Shown here in pieces: positions 20,396 to 32,100 of a stretch of DNA of 64,000 nucleotides. The notes beneath the pieces were generated by a model. That model made no database searches and was not told the origin of the DNA. It worked only from the letters and a program-made list of their open reading frames with translations. Made by a program: the position numbers and the translations under genes. Source of the DNA: Heligmosomoides polygyrus polygyrus. Lineage: Eukaryota > Nematoda > Chromadorea > Rhabditida > Heligmosomidae. Position 1 is the stretch's first letter, and the number at the start of each line of letters is the position of its first letter. The DNA lies in the NCBI GenBank assembly GCA_947396885.1, contig OX377205.1, positions 52,064,676 through 52,128,675 of the forward strand, written 5' to 3'.

Positions 20396-20989
20396 TTCGC
20401 AGCAATGGTACTTCCAAATCCCGCCACATCTTCTTTCTTTTGAATCTTAGGTGAAGTCTCTCCATCGTGGGAAAGCAATCGCATGAATTGCACGTGCGGC
20501 TAGAGATGTAGGGTCGGCGGAGGCGCCGGCACTCTACCGTCTGGGATCTGCCCCCGCCGCGATGACTCAGCATGCTCGGGGCCGAGCTGCCCCGTAATCG
20601 GAAAAAAACCCGTCTGAGTTATCCGCCGTAGTTTCAGAGTGAAATTCAGGGAAATCGTTACGGGACCGAGTTGCCTATCCCTCTGCTAATCAGTCGCTGC
20701 AGATAGTGATATTTACTTGCATGCTTCTCCGGCGCAAATAGGGTCGGGGGGGGGGGGAGGGCTTCTGATGGGCAGAAAGTCCCATAGAGCGTCGTAGCGT
20801 CGTTAGTGTTCTTCATCCATGGCTCCAACGTATAAAGCCTGTAGTAAGGGTGTTCCATGGTTAATAAAAACCATGTTTCAATCGCACGGCTGTGGGCGTT
20901 GCATCCCGGACAACTCGGACGGGTTTTTTTCCGGTTGTAAGTGTATCGGCGAGTGAGCGCTGCCTTCGTATAGATACTTGTTTTTGTTT

Positions 20990-21210
20990 TGGTGCAAATA
21001 GGCTCGGGGGGGGGGGTTCACCATGTAGGTGAACCTCATACATTTTTTGTGTTCTACACTATTTTAAATGTTATGCAGCACTAGAGCCTTCTACTCCAGC
21101 GGTGAACTGAGTTAGGTCCTTTCTATTTAATATAAATCGACGTAATTGTGACTTCCTACCCAGGTGAATATTCACTTTGTATATGGTGACCCCCGAGCCT
21201 ATTTGGACCT
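20990..21210. repeat. palindromic element around AAATAGGCTCGGGGG
   Basis: AAATAGGCTCGGGGG near 20996 recurs inverted as CCCCCGAGCCTATTT near 21188, with GTGAACC/GGTGAA words inside. A related AAATAGGGTCGGGGG motif with a long G run occurs at about 20736. Purine homopolymers here may be of variable length. Confidence 0.45.
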
Positions 21211-22511
21211 TCGTTTTTACTACCTATGTCAAGGTGAGCGCAGTGACTACGATAGGCCCTCGACTAGGTGAACCAAAGCTCCTTTCCTTGCGAGGCGTAA
21301 GGCTTATCTCGATATTTCAACGTGGAGATGGGGCGCATCCGGAGAACTCCGTAGCTTCGGCTACAAGTCTGCTAACTGTTGTCCTACCTAGTAAAGTTCC
21401 GCAGAGACTGTCTGATGTTCGCTCTGAATTCATAGCGGATTGCTGTCAGTTTCTTTTTCGTTTTTGATTTAAGGCGAGTGACCACTACGTCCGCCTTTGC
21501 TATTGACAAGCAGTACAGCTCATCGACAAAGCAGATCTGTAGATAGAGAAAAAGTCCCTACTTACTATTGGAGTTGATGGAGCGCTGGAACTATGCAAAT
21601 GCAGAAACCGTTGTCCAACCACCGACGAGATTTCGCGCTCCGTCGTGAGCCGCGCTGCAACCGCACGCAGTGGACCGCAGAGGGGCTGAGCTTCTCCTAA
21701 CAGCTGAGTCACTTCGCATTATATTTCGGCTCCTGGGGCGCCTACATGCTTCTCTTCGTCCAGGCTCGCTGGACACAGACGGCGGGGCATGACCGCGTAG
21801 CCTGTGTCGCAGCGACGAGGGGTCTCAACGCCGACAGGCTGGGTAATCCTCACCACCAGAGTTTCTTTCGTTGAAGTCTGCTGTTGCCGAGTGCGCCGCG
21901 GTTCTTACGGGACGTCAACGAGGTTTTGGTCAGGAAGCGGCGTTTTGCTGGCGGCACCTTTTTCGTGTCGGCGGACTGGTCGAATTTGAATTCGCTGGTA
22001 GTCGGGGCCTATTTGTCGGCGAGATGAAAGGCTGGCGTCCGACCGACGCCGACCCGCCGCCACAGATGTGCACTTACCGCTCCTCTCACGCTGCTGCTCT
22101 CCACGGATAGCGATCACTCCGCGTGGCTCCACCTTCAGATGCTCGATATTCCCAGCATTCGTCATGGTATTCTGTGTATTACCTATGAAATCAATAGTCC
22201 TCACAGTTCTGAAACTGGTGCTTGTTCCTTCTCAAACATGGTTGATGATACTGCTCCATTACGCCTACTCATTTGTTCTGTTCATTCGCTCCATACTCCC
22301 GGCCGTATTATTGGCGGTTTAAGGAAGCCAGTTTGAGCAGCAGCCCTTACTTCGCCCTTTCTTGAATGCAAAGTTTCTGCGTCCTGTTAGTTGTTCCGGC
22401 ACTCGTTCAAAGTTCCGTCTCCGACATAGGTCGAAATTTTTTTCGCTAAGACTTCGTCTAGGGGCATTATTTGGGGTGCTGATCACGAATCTGACATCCG
22501 TTTCATAAGCG
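21211..22511. other. no gene recognised
   Basis: Overlapping short frames on both strands without family resemblance. No repeat pair was identified. Confidence 0.35.
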
Positions 22512-22772
22512 TCAATATCTTGTAAAGGATTTCTCACCTTGAAGGAAAAGCTGGAAGAGGTACGGTGGTGAGAATCTCCATCGGTCTGCCGTCTGACTAA
22601 GTGTCATCGAGGCATTGCAAATGGGACAGCGAGGCATCGGCAGCAATCCCATGCTTCTCAACCATTCTTGGAAAATAGAGCTGTCCAGGTCAAGCTTCTC
22701 GTACGAATCCTTCAATCTGAAGTCACACTGTTCGGCTTGACGTTGATTTCCTTGGAGAACTTGGAGCGCCAT
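22512..22772 (-). pseudogene. possible Merlin/ISXO2-type transposase zinc-ribbon fragment
   Basis: 86 residues from ATG 22772. The pattern LRSMGLLP, then CPICNASM, then DRWRF resembles the N-terminal zinc ribbon of Merlin (ISXO2-like) transposases, where a second Cys pair follows WRC. Here the second pair is missing and no catalytic domain is found nearby, so it is a fragment or a chance similarity. Confidence 0.3.
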
Positions 22773-24060
22773 GGTTGTAGCTATTCAACAACTAGTGCCG
22801 CTGTCCCTATTATATTTTGAATTCCCTGCTTCACGCGAAAGTGAGTCCACTAAACATATGCCTAAGGTACGGAAGAGTTTCCTTTGTTGTATAAGTCATT
22901 GCGGACGGTTTTTTTTTTTGAGCGAGGACTATGACTTGCTGAACCTCCTGGCCGCCTCGCTGAATGACCAGCCTACCTGGAACGTGCGAAGCGGTATGAC
23001 CCAGAGCTACGCGAGCGGTACACACGGACAGGCAGACATGCATTTTCCAGTACGATATAGGAGTGTCAAGTCACGGTTCAAACAACGACAAGCACTCGCG
23101 CAGCAGCCGGGCTCTAGCACCGTGCTCCACAACATCCTTATTCGGTAGGATCTTCTCTTGTACTGAGCTTTGCTTTCTACTGCTAAGCAACTGCCGGGAA
23201 AGCGGGTTGTCTTGCGGATTTCCAGTTCGTAAACAGCACGTTCCGAACCGCCCTTACTTTCATGCCGCTTGCTTCCACTTGAAGATGTATAAGCACTTCT
23301 CACAATCTAGGATTTTTAAGTGTTTTTGACCTGCTTTCCGACCTCAGTTTCCTTCGCGTTTTTATATGTGAGCAATCTCAGATTAATTCCTCTCGCGGGA
23401 CTAACGTAACGTTAGTTCCAACGCAGCAGTAGTGTCGTTTCTCGTAATTCGACGCCATGCTTACACTTTCATGGCTTCTCTTATAGTGCCTCCCTTATTG
23501 ACGTTTATTGCAAGTTGCGCAACCACAGGAGGATCTGGGTGGACACGAGTTCCTAACGTGGCCAAATGCTTTAGCGAGAAAATAGCCATGAGCCATGTCG
23601 TGTTCCCGCAACGGTTGGTCGATCTTCGCGTGGGAAACTCGTCAGTACTTTTTCAGCGTATGCTTATCGACGAGGGGAAATGAACCAGAAAACACAATAT
23701 AACGGGATTAACTTGAGATTTTCTTTTCCGCTGCGTAATTCACCCAGACTTTTTTCATTATGCAGTTTCTGCAAAAGTTTGCCCCAAGATTGCTATATTT
23801 TCTTAGCACTTCTGTATATCATAGCCTGTGTCGGGTGGAGACGTTCGGTGTACCTTCACCCACTCGTTGCTTCTGCTATTCACCCTATCCTTCCACTTTT
23901 GTTAGTAATTTGGGCGTCACGAACCAGTCACTGGCTTTGATAAGCACAGCAAAACTCCATTTAAAGATTTGTATGTTTGTCAAGTCGGTGCTGATGGAGA
24001 GGAGCTTCGTCCTTCCATGGAATTTTAAGTGAAGACCGGGGTCATTAAGAAGAGCTCGGA
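22773..24060. other. no gene recognised
   Basis: Only short overlapping open frames. A run of T at about 22911 and generally AT-rich sequence after 23300. No repeat family member was identified. Confidence 0.35.
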
Positions 24061-24064
24061 ATGT

Positions 24065-25258
24065 TGACTACGAATATGTGTGTCGAATTGCAAAATGAAA
24101 CTCCTGATCGAATGCTGAGCTGTCGGAGTTCAGGGTTTGACTGTGGGCTGGCCGCGCGAAAGAGCTGTAGTGAGAGCGATGAGGGATGAGGGCTGGGAAG
24201 AGCGGGCCGGCAGCAGCAGCAGTAGGTTCGTCGAGAGAGGTCGTAGGTTCGATTCTCGACTTAGTGTGTTTTTTGCACACCATGATTTGTCTTCGAACAT
24301 TTTATTCTGGATTATAACACTATATGTGGTCCTCCAAGAAAAACGAGGAGCATTTTCGCAGCGGGTTCACCTTGAAGCTCCAAACGTGGTGAGAACATGA
24401 CCCAGAGGGACAACTGGCACTATTGTATTACACTTTCATAGCTCCGCCAGAGGTAGAGGAGAATTTGCATTTTTTCACCCAAACTTCGCTCAAGCGGTTA
24501 TTTGGGCGAATCTGACATACGTTTTTGGCATTACGGTGGACTACGGTAGGATGCGGTCGGGTGAGTAAAGCCGCTGCTACCGTAGCCTACCGTAATCGGC
24601 CGAACTTTTAAGAAACGGATGTCAGTTTTTTCATCAGCACCTCAAGTAACCCTTTGGGCGAAGTGCCAGACAACCTATTCAAGGATCTGTCGCAGATTTA
24701 CCTGAATTTTTGTGCCCCCAGGTTTTCAAACTTTTTGAAATACACAAGGTATAAGCAGGGTATATTGCCGACCACCCAGGTGTGCTTGTCGCTACTGGTG
24801 AGAATCTGTTTGTTTGATGTTTGCTTCTCACATTTTTCTTTGCTTCATGAGTGCTAAAGTTGCTAGGAACATCTCTAGTTGTTCAACATAAGGTTATTAC
24901 TCGTGCAAAAATAATGTCGCCATAGCAGCTTTTTCCATTCAAACGCCTCTACAAACGCGTATGATGATTGTCACCAATTATTTAATCAAACACGTGTCAC
25001 AATTCAGAATAAAATGTCATTTCGAAGATAAATCATGACGTGTGAAAAACACACAAAGTCGAGAATCAAGACTACGACTTTCACTCCCAATGAAGCAGAG
25101 CACCACTTCTCCTGCTGCCGGCCGCTCTTACGAGCCCTCATCCCTCACCACTCTCACTACAGCTCTTTTGCGCGGCCAGTCCGCAGTTACACCCTGAACT
25201 CCTACAGGTCAGAACTCTTTCAAGAATTTCATTTTGCAATTTTGACACCCATATTCGT
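24065..25258. mobile_element. foldback element 2 with tRNA-like B box
   Basis: Inverted arms at about 24065-24330 and 24995-25258. CGAATATGTGTGTCGAATTG at the left is mirrored near the right end. Shared arm words include GAGCTGTAGTGAGAG and the tRNA-like GGTTCGATTCTCGAC (24247-24261). The centre has a separate small hairpin (24530-24596) but no transposase. The right end hosts a SINE insertion (25264-25463). Confidence 0.7.
24530..24596. repeat. hairpin with 20-bp arms
   Basis: ATTACGGTGGACTACGGTAG (24530-24549) pairs with CTACCGTAGCCTACCGTAAT (24577-24596), with one mismatch. It could be a short MITE nested in foldback element 2. Confidence 0.6.
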
Positions 25259-25263
25259 AATCT

Positions 25264-25463
25264 CCATCCCTCCGGGGTCGGTGAATTGGTACCAGACTTG
25301 TCTGGGAAGGATAGAGCGCTGACTTGTTCATCGGCTGGCCACCGCAAGTCATTGTATGGCCAAATACGCATTCATGTCGCCTCCACGACATCCCGTAGAA
25401 GTAGAATGCGCTGGCGCATCCCAGAAGGGATTGAGTAACGCCGTCCTTTATCCTTTATCCTTT
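25264..25463 (+). mobile_element. SINE copy 1 (5'-truncated)
   Basis: 200 bp ending in repeated TCCTTTA units, flanked by ATATTCGTAATC at 25252-25263 and 25464-25475, a 12-bp target duplication. It shares the CCAGACTTGTCTGGGAAGGAT core with copies at 35759, 39328 and 44568. The tRNA-like head is missing. Confidence 0.8.
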
Positions 25464-25475
25464 ATATTCGTAATC

Positions 25476-26169
25476 AGCATTCCGAGCTCTTTCTAATGAC
25501 CTCGGTCTCCACTTGAAATTCCATGGGAGGTCAAAACCCTTACCTAGTAAAGTGCCTGATGGGATGATCTTGTAAAGCTGCCACAAACACCGTGAAATAT
25601 ATTGTTTTATGACAGCTTCTCCACCCTTGTGTTGGACCCCTCTAAAGCATTCCTAACCTAGGGGAATATTCGGTGTATATACCATTTTCACGTCGAATTT
25701 TCCAGCTAGAAAGTGAAGAAAAGTTAATCGTACTCTGTACCGTCTTGTTCTAAAGACGGAGAGGTAATGAGACTTGTCAATCATTTTCCATAGCTAGCTG
25801 CTGTAGTAGGCTAGGGACTTGGGAAATACCTCCGAGGAGAGCTCACTGCGATGTCGTGACGATTATTCTGGAGTGGTCATCTAAATTGGTGGACATTGAC
25901 ATTAATGTGTTCATGCAGGACTCTTGTTGGAAACGAGCAGTTTTAAACAAACTAGTTTCCACGAAATTTGGTTGCAACTAAAAAGCACGTAATCATGTTT
26001 ACAAATACATACACTACGATTTATTCGGAAACAATTCTACGTCATATTGCATAGTCATCTCAGCATCATCACAGGGGAAAATCACAGGATAGAAATCACA
26101 CCAGTAGAGTTGCTTTCGAAGTGAGTTATTTCTGTGCTGACTGAACCCGGAAGGCGGAGTGGCTGAGTA
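25476..26169. other. AT-rich spacer, no gene
   Basis: Downstream of the stop of the minus-strand CENP-B-type gene. It probably includes its 3' UTR on the minus strand, though no clear polyadenylation site was fixed. Confidence 0.4.
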
Positions 26170-27045
26170 TCATTGAAATGTGTGAACAGGTGGATTACAG
26201 GGCGACCAAAGCGGTGGGGCGTAGCCCTGGTTCATAAACCACGCCTGGAGGTGAAGCATTGCAAGGCTGTTGCCGACTGTGTCATCGGAGGCAGGTGGTT
26301 GTGTGTTCTCGAGATTCTTCAGCGTCGTAGACTTGTATTTGAGGCTGATACCGTAACGCTTCTTGAAGTTGTGGAGCCAGTGCTCTGAGAATAGGCATCG
26401 AGAGGATTTCACGGCCTCCTCCAGAATTCCAGGACACAGCTGTGTAGCCAGTTCTCGTGCCTGGTCCTGAAGCCATCTGTTTGATATGCGCTCTCCTGTC
26501 CTCTGTTTCTCGACAAGGCGCTCGTATAGAACTCTCTCCACGTCGGGGAACTGCACTTTTCGACCTCGCTTACCGACTTCCACCTGGATTCCTTTCTTGC
26601 ACAGCCACGGGAACTTCTCGTAGAACGCCTGAATAGGAAGTTGGCCTGGTTGGTTGACTATCTCGGCAATGACGTCGTTTCGAATGGCGACCTCTTGCTC
26701 TGCAGACTCGTTGAACGAGTCTGTTTCAGTGTCAGAATAAGTGTGCTTTTCGCTCGACGTCGAGTGAATTGAGTGTGAATCAGTCGACGAGTCGCTCTGG
26801 AAATTTATGTGGAAGCGCTTCTTGAAGTTGCTCAACCACCGCTCCGAGAACAGGCAAGCCACTTTGACGTCTCCAGCCAACTCTTGGGCTCTATCTCTAA
26901 GCCAACGATTCCCGACCTTGCCACCACTTTCGAGGCGTTGACTGTACAAGGAGTACAGCTGCTTTTCGATATCAGGAAACTGGGGACGTCTCCCGCTTCT
27001 TCCGGATTTCAGGGCTCCAGGTCGTGACTCTCGAATCTTCTCAAT
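26170..27045 (-). CDS. exon 2 of the CENP-B-type gene
   Basis: 292 codons including the stop, beginning directly after a TTCTTTCAG acceptor. It starts IEKIRESRP, completing the HTH linker, and carries both CENP-B-type domains. The two domains are related ([12 protein letters not shown] and [12 protein letters not shown]), so an internal duplication is visible. Confidence 0.8.
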   Translation of the reverse strand: MEKIRESRPGALKSGRSGRRPQFPDIEKQLYSLYSQRLESGGKVGNRWLRDRAQELAGDVKVACLFSERWLSNFKKRFHINFQSDSSTDSHSIHSTSSEKHTYSDTETDSFNESAEQEVAIRNDVIAEIVNQPGQLPIQAFYEKFPWLCKKGIQVEVGKRGRKVQFPDVERVLYERLVEKQRTGERISNRWLQDQARELATQLCPGILEEAVKSSRCLFSEHWLHNFKKRYGISLKYKSTTLKNLENTQPPASDDTVGNSLAMLHLQAWFMNQGYAPPLWSPCNPPVHTFQ

Positions 27046-29061
27046 CTGAAAGAACTCGTTTTTTTTATGTTGCTGTGCTGGAGAAGCTACAAAAGTATCA
27101 AGCTGAAGGGTTTTGCTACGAGTCTAAAGGGGGAGGGGGTCCACCCTGCATCTCTCTATTTCTGACAGCCTTACCCTAGCCGTATCAATGCTAGGTGTGC
27201 TCCTTGGACTAAAGTAGATATGTATGGGTTCTTATTCTATAAGTTTTCAATTCCTTGGATGTTATGAAGGAATGTGGGGGTCGACCCCCTTTTTCTAGCA
27301 ACAGCTAACTTTTCTCTCCAGAGTGCTATTTAACTGAGGTTTTGGCTTAGAATCGATATTGCTTCATTTTTTAAACGCAGTTTAGACTGTGAGGAAGGTT
27401 TGCGCCTAGAGCCATATATGCGCTTTCCAAAATTTATTGAATGAACGAATCCTACTATATGTACCACTATATAATTAGTTAGCTGCTCGCGCTGTAGATG
27501 ATGAGGCGTATCTCACGTAGGTTAGAAACCTGCGTGAAATACACCACATCGAACCCCGACGGACAAAGTGTGCCTTTCAACATGGGATGCTGCTGCAGCC
27601 GAGGAAGCGCAGCCTCCTGCTTCACACAGCAGCATCTGCACGCTATTCTGAGCATCTGAATCCAGAAGTCCATTACGTCGCCAACAAGCGTCTGGAGACA
27701 GAGGAGGTGACACCGCCGTCGTACGACGAGCGGCCGCATTCAGAGTTTTCAACATGGGATGCTGCTGCAGTCAAGGAAGTGTAGCCTCCTCCTGCTTTAC
27801 ATAGCGGCAGTTGCGCGCGCTTATGAGCGTCCTGATTCCGAATACGTGTCACCGACATCTGCCATGAGCATGGGAGGACCACTAAGGGGTGGTGGAGAAG
27901 GGGAGTAAGGGGACCTCTAGGGTGGACCAGGAGAGCTACAAGGAAGGAAAGGGAAAACCTGGAGGTGGGACTAGGACGGGGAAATCAGTAAGAAGAGGCC
28001 AGTAAGGAGGTCAATAGTGGAAACAAGCAAGTTGGTCAGGAGTTCGGACCAGGAAGGTGGGGGATGGAAGGGGAGGGGAGACCAGTTGCGGAGGAACCAC
28101 CTGAGGGCAGAAGTACTGTGCAGCACAAACCCATGGCGTTACTGTACGGTCCAGGGAGAATGTCCATGATGAACGCACGGAAGTGGTGAACGGCTTGATG
28201 CCAATAAAGTGCGCAGCAGATCCTAGATGTTAGCGAATCTTTAGTTTTACAAAACTACTTTCCGTAGGTCAGTGAAGTTGCAAAGTCGCGCGAAGGGCGC
28301 AAGTGCGAGACACGCCGCTAGGCCTATGTTATATTTCGGGGACGCTGTTGTCGGCAAACTATAACACATGCCTTAGGCCTCTGTTATACTCCCGCGGGAG
28401 CATCCGCGGACGGGCGGGAATCGCGCCGGGATCTCTGAGCTGGCCAATCGTCGCGCCCCGTCACGCCCGCCGTCCTCGGTACACCCCTAGTCCGCGGACG
28501 TTCCGCGGATGCTTCCGCGGGAGTATAACACTGGCCTTAGGGGTGTCGGAGCACTTGTATCTCACTATATATAATTCGGCAATCCGTCGGTCACGTTGTC
28601 AGTCACGGGAGGGGGGACTGAAGCCAAGAGATGCCTACGACAGTGCGGCGTATGCCAGCCGAGTCTTCTTTGTGCTTAACCATGGGAGATTGCTTGCGAA
28701 CTATATCCTTGGCGGCGGATCGTCCAAGTTTACGATATTTTGAGCAGGCAATGCGTCAGTGTATGGATGAGGGTCATATGCACAGCGCCGGAAATCAGGA
28801 GGCGTGCCGCAGACGTCGTCCAACGTGCGTCGGAATTCAGAAGAACTGATTAAGACGTCGTCCAACGTACGTAGAGCTTCAAAAGACGTGCCAAAGACAT
28901 CGCCATCGTGCGTCGAGATTCTGGAGACGTGCTGAAGACGTCGTCCAACGTGCGTAGGGATTCAGAAGAAGTGCCGCAGACATCCAACGTAGGATTGCGT
29001 AGGAGTAAGGGGATCAGTAGGGGGGGGGGGGGACCAAAGAAGAGGGGTTCAGCAAAGTGCT

Positions 29062-29114
<53 letters not shown>

Positions 29115-32100
29115 CTTTGCCAGCACATAGGTAAGGAGGCATTAGCGGGGAGGGGATAGGGGGGGGGGGGGAGAGAAGAGGTAGAGAGAGTGACTATGGG
29201 GTTAGGAGGAGTATTACTGCCGTCGGACAGTAAATGGTGTCGACCTGCCGACCAATAATTAATTTCAATTATGTTTCTGCAGATTAAGCACTTCGGATTG
29301 GAACTTTCACGATCCGTTTCTCGCCACGTAGAGAACGGGCACTTCGGAGAATAAATCGCGTACATGCGATAGAGGTGTGGAAGGGCTTTATAGGAGCAGT
29401 GAAGATTCTGCCCTACCATATCCCGCTGCACTAATCTATGAACCGGCGTCTTACTTAATAAACTTAAGAAGGTCTAGAGGAGAATGGAGGCGAAGCCCCC
29501 AACTACGAACCCCGTTATGTCGCAAGGTCAGTCTGGAGTGTCAAGGTGTACTGGAGTCTAGCCTCCTATGCCTTTCTTGAGAGGCAGACCACAGCAGACG
29601 CATGTTCTGAAACAGGACAGCGCTGCAGTCCATGTGCCCAGCTTGAGCAAAGATTGGCTCCACCGCCACAACATTCAACTAAAGGAGTGGCCGGTCTGTT
29701 CTCCTGACAGCAACCCAATGGAGAACATGAGGGGGATCGTGGTTTGACGAGACTACGCGAATAACCGACAGTTCAATGACGTGGTGGCAATCTTGATTAC
29801 GTGGGACACCAGCAAAGGCAAAATCATCCAGAACCTTGTCAGTAGCATGAATAATACGATCATGATGTTATAAGAAATAATGGTGGTCCGGCCGACTTTT
29901 GAGTTTAGTAAAAAGTTTGTTTTTCACAAGTGGATACATACTTTTGAAACGCCAATTTTCGACCAATTTTTTTTTCTCAAAAAAGTCCGATTCTCTTGTG
30001 AGACGAAATAAATTCCTGAAAGCGAATGGTTACCTATTTTCGACTACGCGGTATCTAGTGGAGCTAGTGCGGACCTGCAGAAATAAACGTAAAACGAGAT
30101 ATGGGCAAGTTTTGGAGTGGATACATACCTTTGAAACGCATTGTAAAAGTTTGGCGGCCACTAGGCTGTTGAAGTCCTAGTAATCGAATAACCCGATTGT
30201 CGGCTTATTAGAGTTCCAAAGTTCGATGATCAACATTAGAATGAACCACATAGGATAGTCATATTTTGTCTTAAAGTTTAATTTGGAATCGTTTATTCTC
30301 TTCAATAAAAAATAAGACGCAGCAATGCCAATGATATTTTCGCGAAAACAACATAAAAGGATGAAGAGGCTAAATTATATGTAAGTAATAAAGCTATCTA
30401 CGTATTAAAAACCTAGAGAAAACCCATCGAATATACCCGTTATGCATTATGAAGATGCACTAATCCATCTTATCGAATGTGCCCCAAGAAATCTCCAGCG
30501 ATAGGTCACATCACTGCTGCCATTAATAGGTCTGAAAAGGGAATGCCTTCAGCTTCCCATGGAATTTCGGACAAAGACCTACGTGTTGTGTTAGAGATTG
30601 GGACGCTATTTTCGTACATCTAGACCGAATTTGTTAAGTAGATCAGCCAGGGAATGCCTTCAGGTTCCCCGGGAACTTCGAAAAGAGACCTATGTCATGT
30701 GAAAGAGCTAGAAACGCTGATCACAAATGTGTAGACCAAATTTGCTAAGTGAATATCATAAGCGAGATCTGACTGGCCAAATTTGCGTTGCCGACTGCGT
30801 GCCTCTTGCGTTGATGCAGCGTGAACGCAGTGTTGCTTTTTGCGATTTATCGTCAGTGAGACCCCTTATCCCTGTTTCCATCACATTTTGAACAAATCAT
30901 GGCAAGAAATGTCACTGACGTCTGTCGAGCCCTATGAATGCGGAAAGATGAAAATTTTTGATCTCCATGTCAAGCAAGTCAGAAACCGATATCAAATTCG
31001 AGATCTCTAAGTGGCACCCATAGCCGAAGTATGAATAACTATTTTTCGACTTCACTAGTACAGTGCATGGCCCCTTTTGATCTTCGAACAGTGAAACTGG
31101 TGTTCTAGATAACAAATTCTATTATATTCTTTTCATAAATGTAGTCAAAAACGTACTGACCAACTGGTAAGAATAGCTAAAGGTGTAGCAACTTCCTTCA
31201 ACAATGATGCAGATATGCAAAAAAAATTGTAAGGGAAATATACTACTCACATAGTGAAGATTTACGCTTCTCTACCACTCTTCAAAAAAAGGAAGGAATA
31301 GCACCGATATTTTACTTTATGTGTAGCTCTCCACCGCCTAACGTGTTCAATTTGTTGCTGCCTTGAATGGCTTCGCACTTCAATGAGCGCCGTTGATCGG
31401 CAACTGATGGCCAAGGTGAAAGCCCGCTCACGGCTCAGGCGAGGGTGGTGGGGACAGAAGCCCTAATTTCACCCAAACGTTATGCATTATCTGGTTTGCT
31501 GATCACGAATTTGGCATCAGTTTTTGGCTTTCTTAACCTGGAAATCAATAATTCTAACCTTCCCAGTTACGTCTTTTGTGCCACACGAGGTCTTTAGGTG
31601 GATCTTTATTAGCAGGGCCTGACATTTCGACTTTTCGTCTCTTCAGAGGCCTGATCGTGATGCATCAGTTTTGTTTGCGCTCTAATTCACCAAGCGCCTT
31701 AACTGCTCTAGCATTTCGAACCTTCCCTACGAGCACCAAGCAGGGACCAAGAGGGGAAACGAGCCCACCAGTTGGATTCATCGCAAGGGCTGATGTTTGG
31801 CCCTGTTAGATAACCATTAGGCCTTTGTTATACCACCGCTCCCCCCGAGCGGTGGTATAACAAAGGCCTTAAGGGCGAATGGTGCATAGTGCACACCACT
31901 GTCGCCGACCGGTCCTACTACAGTTCGCATTGAGATACGAATGGCAGAAAGTCACTCGTAACACAAAGGCACTCATTTCGGTTGTTCATGACTGGATTTC
32001 TTGTGAAAATTTCCATTGCGCGCATCATTCTATGCTTTCCAAGTGGACTGGTTAGCAACGCATGTCGTTTACTTGATAGATGCTTCCTTGATAGAAGCGT

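Noticed and set aside
25209..25391. recurrent ORFs reading [14 protein letters not shown] and similar
   Set aside because: They recur because the SINE is repeated (25264, 35759, 39328), not because a protein is conserved.
28908..29159. ORF with a long Ser-Leu run
   Set aside because: It is the translation of a (CT)n microsatellite and minisatellite.
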